DNA from: Anabaena sp. PCC 7108
GTDB taxonomy: Bacteria; Cyanobacteriota; Cyanobacteriia; Cyanobacteriales; Nostocaceae
Length of the DNA: 64,000 nt
NCBI RefSeq assembly: GCF_000332135.1
Contig: NZ_KB235896.1
Location: forward strand, 372,001 to 436,000
Reading direction: 5' to 3'
A program made the translations under genes and the position numbers. The notes under the pieces were generated by a model, which was not told the DNA's origin, did no database searches, and saw nothing but the letters and a program-made list of their open reading frames with translations. Shown here in pieces: positions 56,936 to 64,000 of this stretch; position 1 is the stretch's first letter, and every line of letters begins with the position of its first letter.

Positions 56936-58132
56936 ATGCAAACTAATTGGAAAATTGGATCTTTATTTGGTATTCCTCTGTTTTTAGACCCGTTATGGTT
57001 TGTAATTTTCGGATTAGCAACCCTAAATTTTGCCGTAGCTTATCAACAATGGGGTACTTTCACAAGTTGGAGTGCTGGACTAATTATGGCACTGCTATTA
57101 TTTACTTCTGTGTTATTGCATGAGTTAGGACACAGCTTAGTAGCACAGTCTCAAGGGATTAAAGTTAATTCCATTACGTTATTTTTCTTCGGTGGGATTG
57201 CCGCAATAGAAGAAGAATCGAAAACTCCAGGGCAAGCCTTTCAAGTAGCGATCGCTGGTCCTGCGGTCAGTATAGTCCTATTTTTGTTGCTACATCTAAC
57301 TTCTAACATCATTCCTGATACCACACTGCTGAATGTAATGGTGAGAGATTTAGCGAGAATTAACTTAGTTGTCGCTTTATTTAACTTAATTCCTGGTTTA
57401 CCGTTGGATGGTGGACAGGTATTAAAAGCAGCACTATGGAAAATAACAGGAAATCGCTTTCAAGCCGTACATTTGGCAGCAAAGTGCGGACAGATTTTAG
57501 GTTATAGTGCGATCGCTTTAGGATTTGCCATCGATTTCTTCAGCAAAGAATTACTCACAGGTTTATGGATTGTACTCTTGGGTTGGTTTGGTATTCGTAA
57601 CGCCAACAGTTATGACCGTGTAACCACATTACAAGAAACTTTGCTCAAACTGGTAGCTGCTGATGCCATGACCCGTGATTTTCGCGTAGTTAATGCCGAC
57701 CAAACACTGAGAGAGTTTGCTGATTTGTACCTTTTAGAAACATCCTCCTCACAAGTTTACTTTGCCGCTGCTGATGGACGTTACCGAGGTTTGGTGACTG
57801 TTGATGATTTACGGACAACCGAAAGGAGTCAGTGGGAAACCCAAACTCTGCAAAGTATTGTTCATACCCTCACAAATATACCCACCGTTACTGAGTCAAC
57901 TCCTTTAGCCCAAATAATTAACAAACTAGAAAATGAACAGCTACCCCGAATTACTGTTCTCTCTCCAGCAGGGACTGTAGCTGGCATCATTGACAGAGGA
58001 GATATCGTTAAGTGTGCAGCACAACAGTTAAACTTGCCAATTACCGACACTGAAATCAAGCGCATTAAAGAAGAAGGTAGTTTTCCCCCAGGTTTGCAAC
58101 TGGGAATAATAGCCAAGTCAACCACGAATTAA
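56936..58132 (+). CDS. Site-2-protease-like M50 metalloprotease with CBS domains
   Basis: A 398-residue membrane protease. VLLHELGHSLVAQ at residues about 60-72 has HExxH with His62, Glu63 and His66, and NLIPGLPLDGGQVL near 155 holds the third zinc ligand Asp. Around them are four to six transmembrane helices. Residues about 240-370 form a pair of CBS domains, which sense adenine nucleotides or ionic state in other proteins. S2P homologues with CBS domains cleave membrane-bound regulators. The substrate here is unknown. A good terminator follows. Confidence 0.92.
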   Translation: MQTNWKIGSLFGIPLFLDPLWFVIFGLATLNFAVAYQQWGTFTSWSAGLIMALLLFTSVLLHELGHSLVAQSQGIKVNSITLFFFGGIAAIEEESKTPGQAFQVAIAGPAVSIVLFLLLHLTSNIIPDTTLLNVMVRDLARINLVVALFNLIPGLPLDGGQVLKAALWKITGNRFQAVHLAAKCGQILGYSAIALGFAIDFFSKELLTGLWIVLLGWFGIRNANSYDRVTTLQETLLKLVAADAMTRDFRVVNADQTLREFADLYLLETSSSQVYFAAADGRYRGLVTVDDLRTTERSQWETQTLQSIVHTLTNIPTVTESTPLAQIINKLENEQLPRITVLSPAGTVAGIIDRGDIVKCAAQQLNLPITDTEIKRIKEEGSFPPGLQLGIIAKSTTN

Positions 58133-58239
58133 AGAAGTTGAGTTTTGACATACTTATGTCATCACTTTGTAACGAACTCGACAAAACCTTATGTGATAGT
58201 TGATTTGGTATTTGGTTACAAAATGCTTTTTTGGGTTCC

Positions 58240-58271
58240 AAGGCGGGGTTTCCTGCCTTTTTTTCTTTTTT
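58240..58271 (+). terminator. Rho-independent terminator after the M50 protease gene
   Basis: AAGGCGGG and CCTGCCTT pair over 8 bp (one G-T) with a GTTT loop, followed directly by TTTTTCTTTTTT. It lies 107 bp after the stop codon, between convergent genes. Confidence 0.75.
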
Positions 58272-58353
58272 GTTAGATTAAATTTAAGGGTGGACAAATA
58301 ATCGCCCACCCTACCCAATGTAAAAAAAATTGTCGTCAATTAAAATCCATTAA

Positions 58354-59049
58354 TCATGAAAAATGAGTTTCTAGGGGATTGGCGATGTATTTAAATGTGG
58401 GTTCAGAATTCCAAGGACCGCGCTCATTCTGATCGTTGCCATTTGTCGATAAGTTGTAGTAGAGAGAAACCGTTTCATCAGGTTGAATATTCCCAAATAG
58501 AGGATCAGTCAACTTACCCAAAGAATCCAAAGCCTTCATAAACATTTGGGTATGAGAAATTTCTCTTGTTAAGAGATGGACTAAAGTTTTTTTAGTTCCC
58601 TCATCTGTTGCCAGTTTAATTAATGCTTCATAGGTTTGACGAGCGCCTGCTTCTGCGGCAATATTAGCACGTAAATCACGTACTACATCGCCACCTTCAT
58701 TCAAGTATTTCGCACTCCAAGCATTACCTTGACTATCAAGAAAGTGGGGACCAACTCCTCGCACAGCAAACAGACTACTTTTGTAAGCTTCTGTTTGATC
58801 TGTATTTTTAGTATGAGCTTCGATGAGTTGACCTACCATCTCTAAATGTCCAAATTCCTCAATGGCAATATCTTGGAGCATATCGCGGATACCAGAATTT
58901 TCTACATGAAAAGATTGTACCCAGTATTGCAAAGCTGCTGAAAGTTCCCCTGTTGCTCCTCCAAATTGTTCTAGAAGTAATTGTGCAAAACGAGGGTCTG
59001 CGGCATCAACTTTGACTGCATGAATCGGTTCTTTTTTGTGGAAAAACAT
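58354..59049 (-). CDS. Manganese catalase
   Basis: A non-haem di-manganese catalase, 231 residues, that disproportionates hydrogen peroxide. The four-helix bundle has Mn ligands in ELSAALQYWVQSFHVEN (Glu), DIAIEEFGHLEMVGQLIEAH (Glu, His) and AEAGARQTYEALI with the later EISHTQMFMKAL (Glu, His). Heterocystous cyanobacteria depend on such catalases because haem catalases are scarce. It is followed by a small stress-type membrane protein upstream on the same strand (59110-59382), a probable two-gene unit. Confidence 0.93.
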   Translation of the reverse strand: MFFHKKEPIHAVKVDAADPRFAQLLLEQFGGATGELSAALQYWVQSFHVENSGIRDMLQDIAIEEFGHLEMVGQLIEAHTKNTDQTEAYKSSLFAVRGVGPHFLDSQGNAWSAKYLNEGGDVVRDLRANIAAEAGARQTYEALIKLATDEGTKKTLVHLLTREISHTQMFMKALDSLGKLTDPLFGNIQPDETVSLYYNLSTNGNDQNERGPWNSEPTFKYIANPLETHFS

Positions 59050-59109
59050 ACAACTTATTCAAACGCTACATCAAATTGATATTAACCAAATCAAAAAAAT
59101 TAAACTCTA

Positions 59110-59382
59110 CTAAGCTCTACTACTTCTTTGGAATAATCCCCACAAATAAATTGCTATAATGGCTCCAATTATTGCTACTAAAATTCCTGGAATACTTAAA
59201 GTAGCTGTTGTCAGTTGTAAGGTTCCTGTGCGAATAAGCGTAAATAAAGTTCCACCGATAAAAGCACCAACAATACCTAAAATCATTGTTGAAAGAATTC
59301 CCCCACCTTGATAACCAGGATAAACAGCTTTAGCAAGAGCGCCAGCCAATAGTCCTAAAACTATCCAAGCAATAATATTCAT
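59110..59382 (-). CDS. GlsB/YeaQ/YmgE-family membrane protein
   Basis: A 90-residue protein with three transmembrane helices and the family opening NIIAWIVLGLLAGALAK. The central GGILSTMILGIVGAFIGGTL and C-terminal GAIIAIYLWGL match the transglycosylase-associated/GlsB family. These proteins are induced under general stress, but the molecular role is undefined. It is 61 bp upstream of the Mn catalase gene in the same orientation, suggesting a shared stress promoter. Confidence 0.9.
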   Translation of the reverse strand: MNIIAWIVLGLLAGALAKAVYPGYQGGGILSTMILGIVGAFIGGTLFTLIRTGTLQLTTATLSIPGILVAIIGAIIAIYLWGLFQRSSRA

Positions 59383-59771
59383 TATTTTTTCCTAAAAAAT
59401 CTAATCCAGCTAATCCACTATTTAGATTATCAATTAATAATTATCTTTCTTTCTACCAAATGAGATAAATCTGCAAACCAAAAGATGGACTTAATAAAAA
59501 AACATCATACTCAATTTGGTTATATTTACCGTTGCTAAACTTGGCAATTTTTATAGCAAAAATCAATTAGGAATTATTTTACTTTTGATAGATTTATGCT
59601 TATTCAAGCAAATTTACCGCAAATCTTAGCATTTTTCAGCCTGTTGACTAGTACACTTTAATTCTTCTGAAGACATTAAATTAGTTCCAAATTCTGGAAA
59701 ATAATCATAAAATAAAGGCAGGTACAGCAACCAGCTTACTTTTAAACCCCATTGCTTCATCCTTATTGCTT
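59383..59771. other. Intergenic region with no assignable feature
   Basis: About 390 bp of AT-rich DNA between divergent genes. I see no repeat, RNA or reading frame that I can support; promoters for both neighbours are expected here. Confidence 0.5.
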
Positions 59772-60599
59772 ATGAATTCCTCGTCAGCACGACAGTATTT
59801 TTACCAGGAGATTCAACAACCTGACGAGTGTATCAACTTGGCAAGGGCAGCTTTGTATATTGCCCAAGAAGAATATCCTGAGCTTGATACTGAAGAATAT
59901 ATCAATGCTTTGGATACAATGGCAATGGAGTTAGAGGAACGCTTACCATTTTCACGCTATCCTCTGCGAGTGATTCAATGTATTAATCAATACCTATACC
60001 AAGAATTGGGTTTTAGCGGTAACAGAATAGATTACTATGACCCATGTAATAGCTTTTTTAATAATGTAATCGAACGTAAAACAGGGATTCCCATCACGTT
60101 GGCACTAGTTTATCTAGAAGTCGCAAAACGCATTAATTTTCCCATGGTAGGGGTGGGAATGCCAGGACATTTCCTGATTCGTCCAGACATACCAGATATA
60201 GAGATTTTTGTCGATGCATTTAATCAGGGTGAGATCATGTTTGCCCAAGATTGTCAAGAAAGGCTTTCACAAATTTATCAGCAATCAGTGACACTCAAAC
60301 CTGAATTTTTAGCCGCAGTTAGCAACCGTCAATTATTGACACGAATACTCACAAATTTGAAGTATATTTACCTCAAACAGCAAGATTTGGTAAGAACTTT
60401 AGCCGCAGTTGAAAGAATTTTATTGTTGTGTCCAGATGTAACTTTAGAATTAAGAGATAGAGGTTTGCTTTACTATCAACTTGGTCAATTTACCCAAGCA
60501 GTAGAAGACTTACAACGTTATCTAGCTAAAGTTCCTGATGCTGATGATGCCTCTGTAATTCGTCAATTATTAGCTAAATTGGGTAAAAAAGTTGAATAA
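59772..60599 (+). CDS. SirB1-family protein (transglutaminase-like plus TPR)
   Basis: A 275-residue protein from the ATG at 59772; a TTG six bases earlier is in frame. The SirB1 N-terminal domain contains YYDPCNSFFNNVIERKTGIP, then ITLALVYLEVAKR and GMPGHFLIR, where Cys and His could form a transglutaminase-like pair. Residues about 170-265 form TPR-like helices (DLVRTLAAVERILLLCPDVT, GLLYYQLGQFTQAVEDLQRY). The family is conserved in proteobacteria and cyanobacteria without a proven activity. Confidence 0.88.
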   Translation: MNSSSARQYFYQEIQQPDECINLARAALYIAQEEYPELDTEEYINALDTMAMELEERLPFSRYPLRVIQCINQYLYQELGFSGNRIDYYDPCNSFFNNVIERKTGIPITLALVYLEVAKRINFPMVGVGMPGHFLIRPDIPDIEIFVDAFNQGEIMFAQDCQERLSQIYQQSVTLKPEFLAAVSNRQLLTRILTNLKYIYLKQQDLVRTLAAVERILLLCPDVTLELRDRGLLYYQLGQFTQAVEDLQRYLAKVPDADDASVIRQLLAKLGKKVE

Positions 60600-60625
60600 A
60601 TTCAAAATTACGAATTACAAAAAAA

Positions 60626-60723
60626 GGGAACAGGGAACAGGGAACAGGGAACAGGGAACAGGGAACAGGGAACAGGGAACAGGGAACAGGGAACAGGGAA
60701 CAGGGAACAGGGAACAGGGAACA
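60626..60723. repeat. Tandem heptamer array (GGGAACA)14
   Basis: Fourteen exact in-register copies of GGGAACA (98 bp). The same heptamer, often as TGTTCCC on the other strand, recurs at 26190-26215, 44878-44928 and 51531-51571. It joins repeat R copy 3. There are no spacers, so this is not a CRISPR array. Confidence 0.97.
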
Positions 60724-60872
60724 GATAAGAAACTTTAGTTCTGAGTTTAAAGATCAGTCAAAAAAAGGATGTTTTTACAAGGAGAGTGACACGAAAAAAA
60801 CAGTGTCATTATTTCAATCTCATGTTTTTAAACATGAGTTTTTCCTGTTAAGAGTTGCTTCCTGTTCCCTCT
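60724..60872 (-). repeat. Dispersed repeat R, copy 3
   Basis: Minus-strand copy of repeat R. GACTGATCTTTAAACTC shows an empty MITE site. The core carries TTTTTTTCGTG in copy-2 orientation but then has TCACTCTCCTTG instead of the remaining palindromic half. It ends six bases from the SRPBCC stop. Confidence 0.85.
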
Positions 60873-60878
60873 GAAGAA

Positions 60879-61334
60879 TTACGAATTAGATATTGTTTCT
60901 GCAACTCTTTTCAAACGACGGATTTGGGCTTCCATGTCGGCTTTTGTCCAAGTTGCAGCAAATGTGTTAAAACCCCAACTGACTAAGGGGTTAGGAATTT
61001 GAAATTGGAAGCGGTTAATTAAGATTGTACCATTGCTGATGGGTTGACATTCCCAGCGATCACTTCCTTGGAAAAATCCCTCAAATCCCCAGATTACTAA
61101 ACCAGGTTGTCTTTCTATAACTACTGTCTTTAAAGTGGGTTTAAGTCCGGGGATTTGGATTATGAAACGGCTTTGACTATCAATATCTGTACTCCATACT
61201 TCTCCTACGGGTTCACAACGTAGCATTGGGTTAAGCCAACGGTGCATGAGATTTAAGTCTGTAAAACATTTTTCTACTACTGTAGCTGGAGCATTAATTT
61301 CTATTGTTTGTTCTAAAATTTGGGGAGATTTCAT
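60879..61334 (-). CDS. SRPBCC-family (START-like) protein
   Basis: A 151-residue protein of the polyketide-cyclase/SRPBCC superfamily. It opens with LEQTIEINAPATVVEKCFTD, the usual first strand and helix, and has the alternating strands WECQPISNGTILINRFQFQI typical of the helix-grip fold. It ends in a long amphipathic helix (TWTKADMEAQIRRLKRVAET). The fold binds hydrophobic ligands; no catalytic assignment is possible. It overlaps the preceding GTPase gene by four bases (ATGA), so the two are coupled. Confidence 0.88.
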   Translation of the reverse strand: MKSPQILEQTIEINAPATVVEKCFTDLNLMHRWLNPMLRCEPVGEVWSTDIDSQSRFIIQIPGLKPTLKTVVIERQPGLVIWGFEGFFQGSDRWECQPISNGTILINRFQFQIPNPLVSWGFNTFAATWTKADMEAQIRRLKRVAETISNS

Positions 61335-62791
61335 AGTTTTTTTCTGAGTTTAATTTTAGTCAGCAATTCATCTTTAATCCGGTTTAAAATTGAAGTCTCA
61401 TCTAAAGTTGATAAAATTTGACTAACTACTGCTTTTGGTCCATCTGAACCCCAAGTTGCACCATTTGCTAAATAAGCTTTAGTAACTTGTCCAATACCAT
61501 AGGAAGATACACCAGCTACTCCCGCTTGAGTTATGGCTATGGATAGATATGGTGCCATTGTCACTCCTGCTGTTGCTGTTGCAGAGATACCAAGTAAGGT
61601 TTTTAACCCACTTAAACCCAAATTTGCTAATAGTTCACTAGCACCGATACCACCCATACTCAAGGCGATTTTTTGGAGTAATTTAACAGCACCAGTTTCT
61701 GTCATGGGGATACCATAAAGTTGAGATAAGCCTAAAATTAAAGCAATATCAATAATCACAGCACTGAGGATATCAACTACAGTAACAGGATTGAGTGCGA
61801 TCGCTAATGATTTTGTCATCACCGCTTTCCAAATCAACTCATTTGCATTCTGTTCTCGAATCATCAGTTTGCGTTCTACTACTTGCTCATTAACACTATC
61901 AGCATAAAGCATCGTATTCAGTGCTACTAAAGCTTTACCTTCCCGTTGCAGAATCTCTAAAATTTTCAGTTTTAATTGATCAACTTGAGCATGACCTTGA
62001 CGTAACTGTATACCTCTGCTACCATCGGCACGATGCACCGCAGTTTTTACCAATGGTGAAGCCGCAGACATAACAATTTCATCCGGTGAAACTAACTCTC
62101 GCACCCTATCATCCCGGATTTTTTGATAAATTGCCATTCTGTCAGCTTCTGGATATTGATCAACCTTGTTAAATACCAAAATTATCGGTTTACCAGCTTC
62201 TCGCAACTGGGAAAGTGCTTCATGTTCCATCTTTGTCATATCCGCAGTAATCACAAAAAGAATCAAATCTGCTTGTTTGGCGATTTTTTCAGCTAATACA
62301 GCGCGGGTTTCTCCATCTACTTCATCTAGTCCAGGAGTATCAATTAATTCTACTTGGGATTGATTATTGGTACGCAAAGTAACTCGTAAAGCCCGTTCAG
62401 TTTCACCAATTATTTCTTCAGTAATAGTCCAATTAACTTTTTGTTCTGTACGGGTGACACCGTGTAATGGTCCAGTCTCAAATACTGATTGTCCAACTAA
62501 AGCATTTAATAAGGAAGACTTTCCTCGTCCTACCATACCAAAAGCTGCAATCTGTACTACCATGCTGTCTAATTTACTCAACATGGTTTCTAAATCAGTA
62601 ATTTCTGCTTCCAAACCTGATTTTTCCTGAGTAGTCAGGTCAAGATTATTAACTAAATTTCTCAGTGCCGTTTTCGCTTGTTTATAGTTAAGTTCGGCTT
62701 GAATGTCTTCAAATGTGAAAATAGCACTGTCCAGTTCTTCTTGCCATTTAGTTGATTCGTTTGCAGAAGGTTCAGGTAATTTCGAGGTCAT
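61331..62791 (-). CDS. Membrane-associated GTPase with C-terminal DUF697-like region
   Basis: A 486-residue GTP-binding protein. G1 GMVGRGKS is at residues 85-92, G3 DTPGLDE near 155, and G4 NKVD near 208, all present. An N-terminal helical region (YKQAKTALRNLVNNL, LEAEITDLETMLSKL) precedes it. The C-terminal third has hydrophobic helices (VVDILSAVIIDIALILGLSQ, LLANLGLSGLKTLLGI) of the DUF697 kind that embed in membranes. Such proteins resemble Era/dynamin-like GTPases; the role is unknown. It is coupled to the SRPBCC gene downstream. Confidence 0.88.
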   Translation of the reverse strand: MTSKLPEPSANESTKWQEELDSAIFTFEDIQAELNYKQAKTALRNLVNNLDLTTQEKSGLEAEITDLETMLSKLDSMVVQIAAFGMVGRGKSSLLNALVGQSVFETGPLHGVTRTEQKVNWTITEEIIGETERALRVTLRTNNQSQVELIDTPGLDEVDGETRAVLAEKIAKQADLILFVITADMTKMEHEALSQLREAGKPIILVFNKVDQYPEADRMAIYQKIRDDRVRELVSPDEIVMSAASPLVKTAVHRADGSRGIQLRQGHAQVDQLKLKILEILQREGKALVALNTMLYADSVNEQVVERKLMIREQNANELIWKAVMTKSLAIALNPVTVVDILSAVIIDIALILGLSQLYGIPMTETGAVKLLQKIALSMGGIGASELLANLGLSGLKTLLGISATATAGVTMAPYLSIAITQAGVAGVSSYGIGQVTKAYLANGATWGSDGPKAVVSQILSTLDETSILNRIKDELLTKIKLRKKL

Positions 62792-62929
62792 ATTAATTTT
62801 GGGATTTTGGATATAGCTAATTTTTAATGAATTTAGTTATTTGTATATTAAATAATTGATGTTATAATGATTCCATCATATTATCCACAGAAAAGAATTA
62901 TTAAAAACTATTTCATTATATCATAACTC

Positions 62930-63751
62930 ATGAAAAAACCAGACCAACTTGAAAAGTTATATCTCCAAGATTTAGAACTGAGAAAAAATTGGTATTCTCC
63001 TGTAGCAGATGCTTATAACAAAGTCAGACCACGCTATTCTCAAGAAATTATTAATCGTACTATAGAATTAGCTGAACTGACTCCTGAAAGCAAAATACTT
63101 GAATTAGGATGCGGACCAGGAAATGCAACTGTATCTTACGCTCAATTAGGATGTTCATTGTCTTGTTTAGAACCGAGTCAAGAAGCTTGTAAGTTTGCCA
63201 GACAAAACTGTGCAGCATATCCAAACGTAGAGATTAAGCAAACAACTTTTGAAGAATGGCAACTAGAACCAGGGAAATTTAAGGCGGTTTTAGCAGCAAC
63301 TTCTTTTCATTGGATGAATCCTAATATTGCTTATGCAAAATCCGCTGAGACTTTAGAGAAAAATGGTTCTTTGATTTTGCTGTGGAATATGACACCTCAA
63401 CCTAATTATGAGGTATATAAAACATTGCATGAGGTTTATCAAATTCATGCTCCATCTTCAGCCAGATATGAAGATAGTACAACTCAAGTAAAGATAGTCA
63501 AATCTTTAGGAGAAAAAGCTATTGACTCAGGTTATTTTCAAGATTTAGTTACCGATCATATTCTCTGCCAAGTGACTTATAGTATTGATAATTATTTGCT
63601 GCTTTTAAATACTCTTTCACCGTATTTAAAGTTAGAAGCATCGATTAGAAATGCTTTATTTGCTGGTCTACGGGAAAAAATAGAGCAGCATTATGGAGGC
63701 AGTATTGAGATTACATATGTTTCCGCTTTTCAGGTAGCAAAAAAGGTTTAG
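62930..63751 (+). CDS. Class I SAM-dependent methyltransferase
   Basis: A 273-residue methyltransferase. SAM motif I is ILELGCGPGNATVSYAQLG at residues about 54-72, and motif II/III LSCLEPSQEACKFAR follows. The post-motif FKAVLAATSFHWMNPNIAYA is typical of the Methyltransf_11/25 group. The substrate cannot be inferred; similarity of the FHWM motif to yeast Tmt1/CrgA-like small-molecule methyltransferases is only a fold-level hint. It is divergent from the GTPase gene. Confidence 0.9.
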   Translation: MKKPDQLEKLYLQDLELRKNWYSPVADAYNKVRPRYSQEIINRTIELAELTPESKILELGCGPGNATVSYAQLGCSLSCLEPSQEACKFARQNCAAYPNVEIKQTTFEEWQLEPGKFKAVLAATSFHWMNPNIAYAKSAETLEKNGSLILLWNMTPQPNYEVYKTLHEVYQIHAPSSARYEDSTTQVKIVKSLGEKAIDSGYFQDLVTDHILCQVTYSIDNYLLLLNTLSPYLKLEASIRNALFAGLREKIEQHYGGSIEITYVSAFQVAKKV

Positions 63752-63800
63752 TAGAGGTTTTTCGGTAAGTAAACCCCAAAGTAGAAAATAAATCTAAAAA

Positions 63801-64000
63801 ATGCTAATTGTCGTGATTGTCATTAATATCATTATCTCCGTAATTTTGCTATATTTCGCCAATAAAATGTGGCAAATCAAACAAGAATTGGTAGCAGTAA
63901 CTGATAAATTAACCAACTATGAACGTGCTACCCATGTAACGTTAAATACAGCACCACAAAGTATACATACAGGACAGCAGCAGATATATAACCTGCGCCA
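63801..64000 (+). CDS. Partial small membrane-anchored protein (cut by window end)
   Basis: An ATG at 63801 opens a frame that is still open at the last base, giving 66 codons. One N-terminal transmembrane helix (LIVVIVINIIISVILLYFAN) is followed by a polar helix (KMWQIKQELVAVTDKLTNYE). The pattern resembles short cyanobacterial proteins of unknown function. It lies 49 bp after the methyltransferase gene and may be cotranscribed. The C-terminus is outside the window. Confidence 0.6.
   Translation, partial: MLIVVIVINIIISVILLYFANKMWQIKQELVAVTDKLTNYERATHVTLNTAPQSIHTGQQQIYNLR

Noticed and set aside
60626-60723. CRISPR array
   Set aside because: The units are 7-bp tandem repeats without spacers, and no cas gene is present.

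Overview
The window looks like the chromosome of a filamentous, probably heterocyst-forming cyanobacterium of the order Nostocales (Anabaena/Dolichospermum/Aphanizomenon-like; the genus is an inference). Supporting signs are AT-rich intergenic DNA, many HIP1 octamers (GCGATCGC), light-dependent protochlorophyllide reductase, plant-type ferredoxin, a biliverdin-reductase-like enzyme, glycolate dehydrogenase subunits GlcE/GlcF, and the heptamer tandem repeats and short dispersed palindromes typical of Nostocales. The sequence contains no rRNA, integrase, full-length transposase or prophage module.

Layout. 0-10.3 kb is a core block: the gcvT-gcvH pair, a pentapeptide-repeat protein, tRNA-Ala(GGC), hisF, ruvB, a DCC-family protein, two unknown genes and gcvP. 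10.3-15.8 kb is an accessory patch. It holds two unknown genes, a repeat-rich tract with a GxxExxY gene, an HNH endonuclease with a small partner, a FitAB-type toxin-antitoxin module whose toxin carries an in-frame amber codon, and a second module whose toxin is cut to 24 codons. 15.9-20.5 kb has an azoreductase, a TPR lipoprotein, por and a membrane pentapeptide protein. 20.6-23.2 kb has three abutting MITE-like elements beside a two-gene Septu-type (PtuA ATPase/PtuB HNH) anti-phage module. 23.3-32.4 kb has map, a bvdR-like gene, petF, a SpoIID-like protein, sulfiredoxin, dps, an XRE-GrpE-like fusion, an RsbV/RsbU-type signalling pair and DUF1350. 32.4-34.3 kb has further MITEs and two small membrane proteins. 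34.6-49.7 kb has a glycosidase-like protein, ilvC, NDH-2, VapBC, Uma2, glcE-glcF, mdh, metH and an amidase. 49.7-52.1 kb has a Uma2 gene, a Phd/VapC pair and repeats. 52.1-64 kb has eno, argC, ribBA, an M50-CBS protease, Mn catalase, a GlsB-like protein, a SirB1-family protein, a SRPBCC-GTPase pair, a methyltransferase and a gene cut by the window end.

How the genes fit together. Photorespiration is well represented: GlcE/GlcF oxidise glycolate, GcvP/T/H cleave glycine, MetH uses one-carbon units. Srx, Dps, Mn catalase and the azoreductase point to peroxide and redox defence.

The most notable material is the mobile and repeat DNA. One MITE-like element has both its filled and empty target sites visible within the window. 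A 28-bp segment inside that same repeat family is exactly inverted between two copies. A second MITE has clean terminal repeats and a 5-bp target duplication. Short repeats have also entered the gcvP and metH coding sequences in frame.
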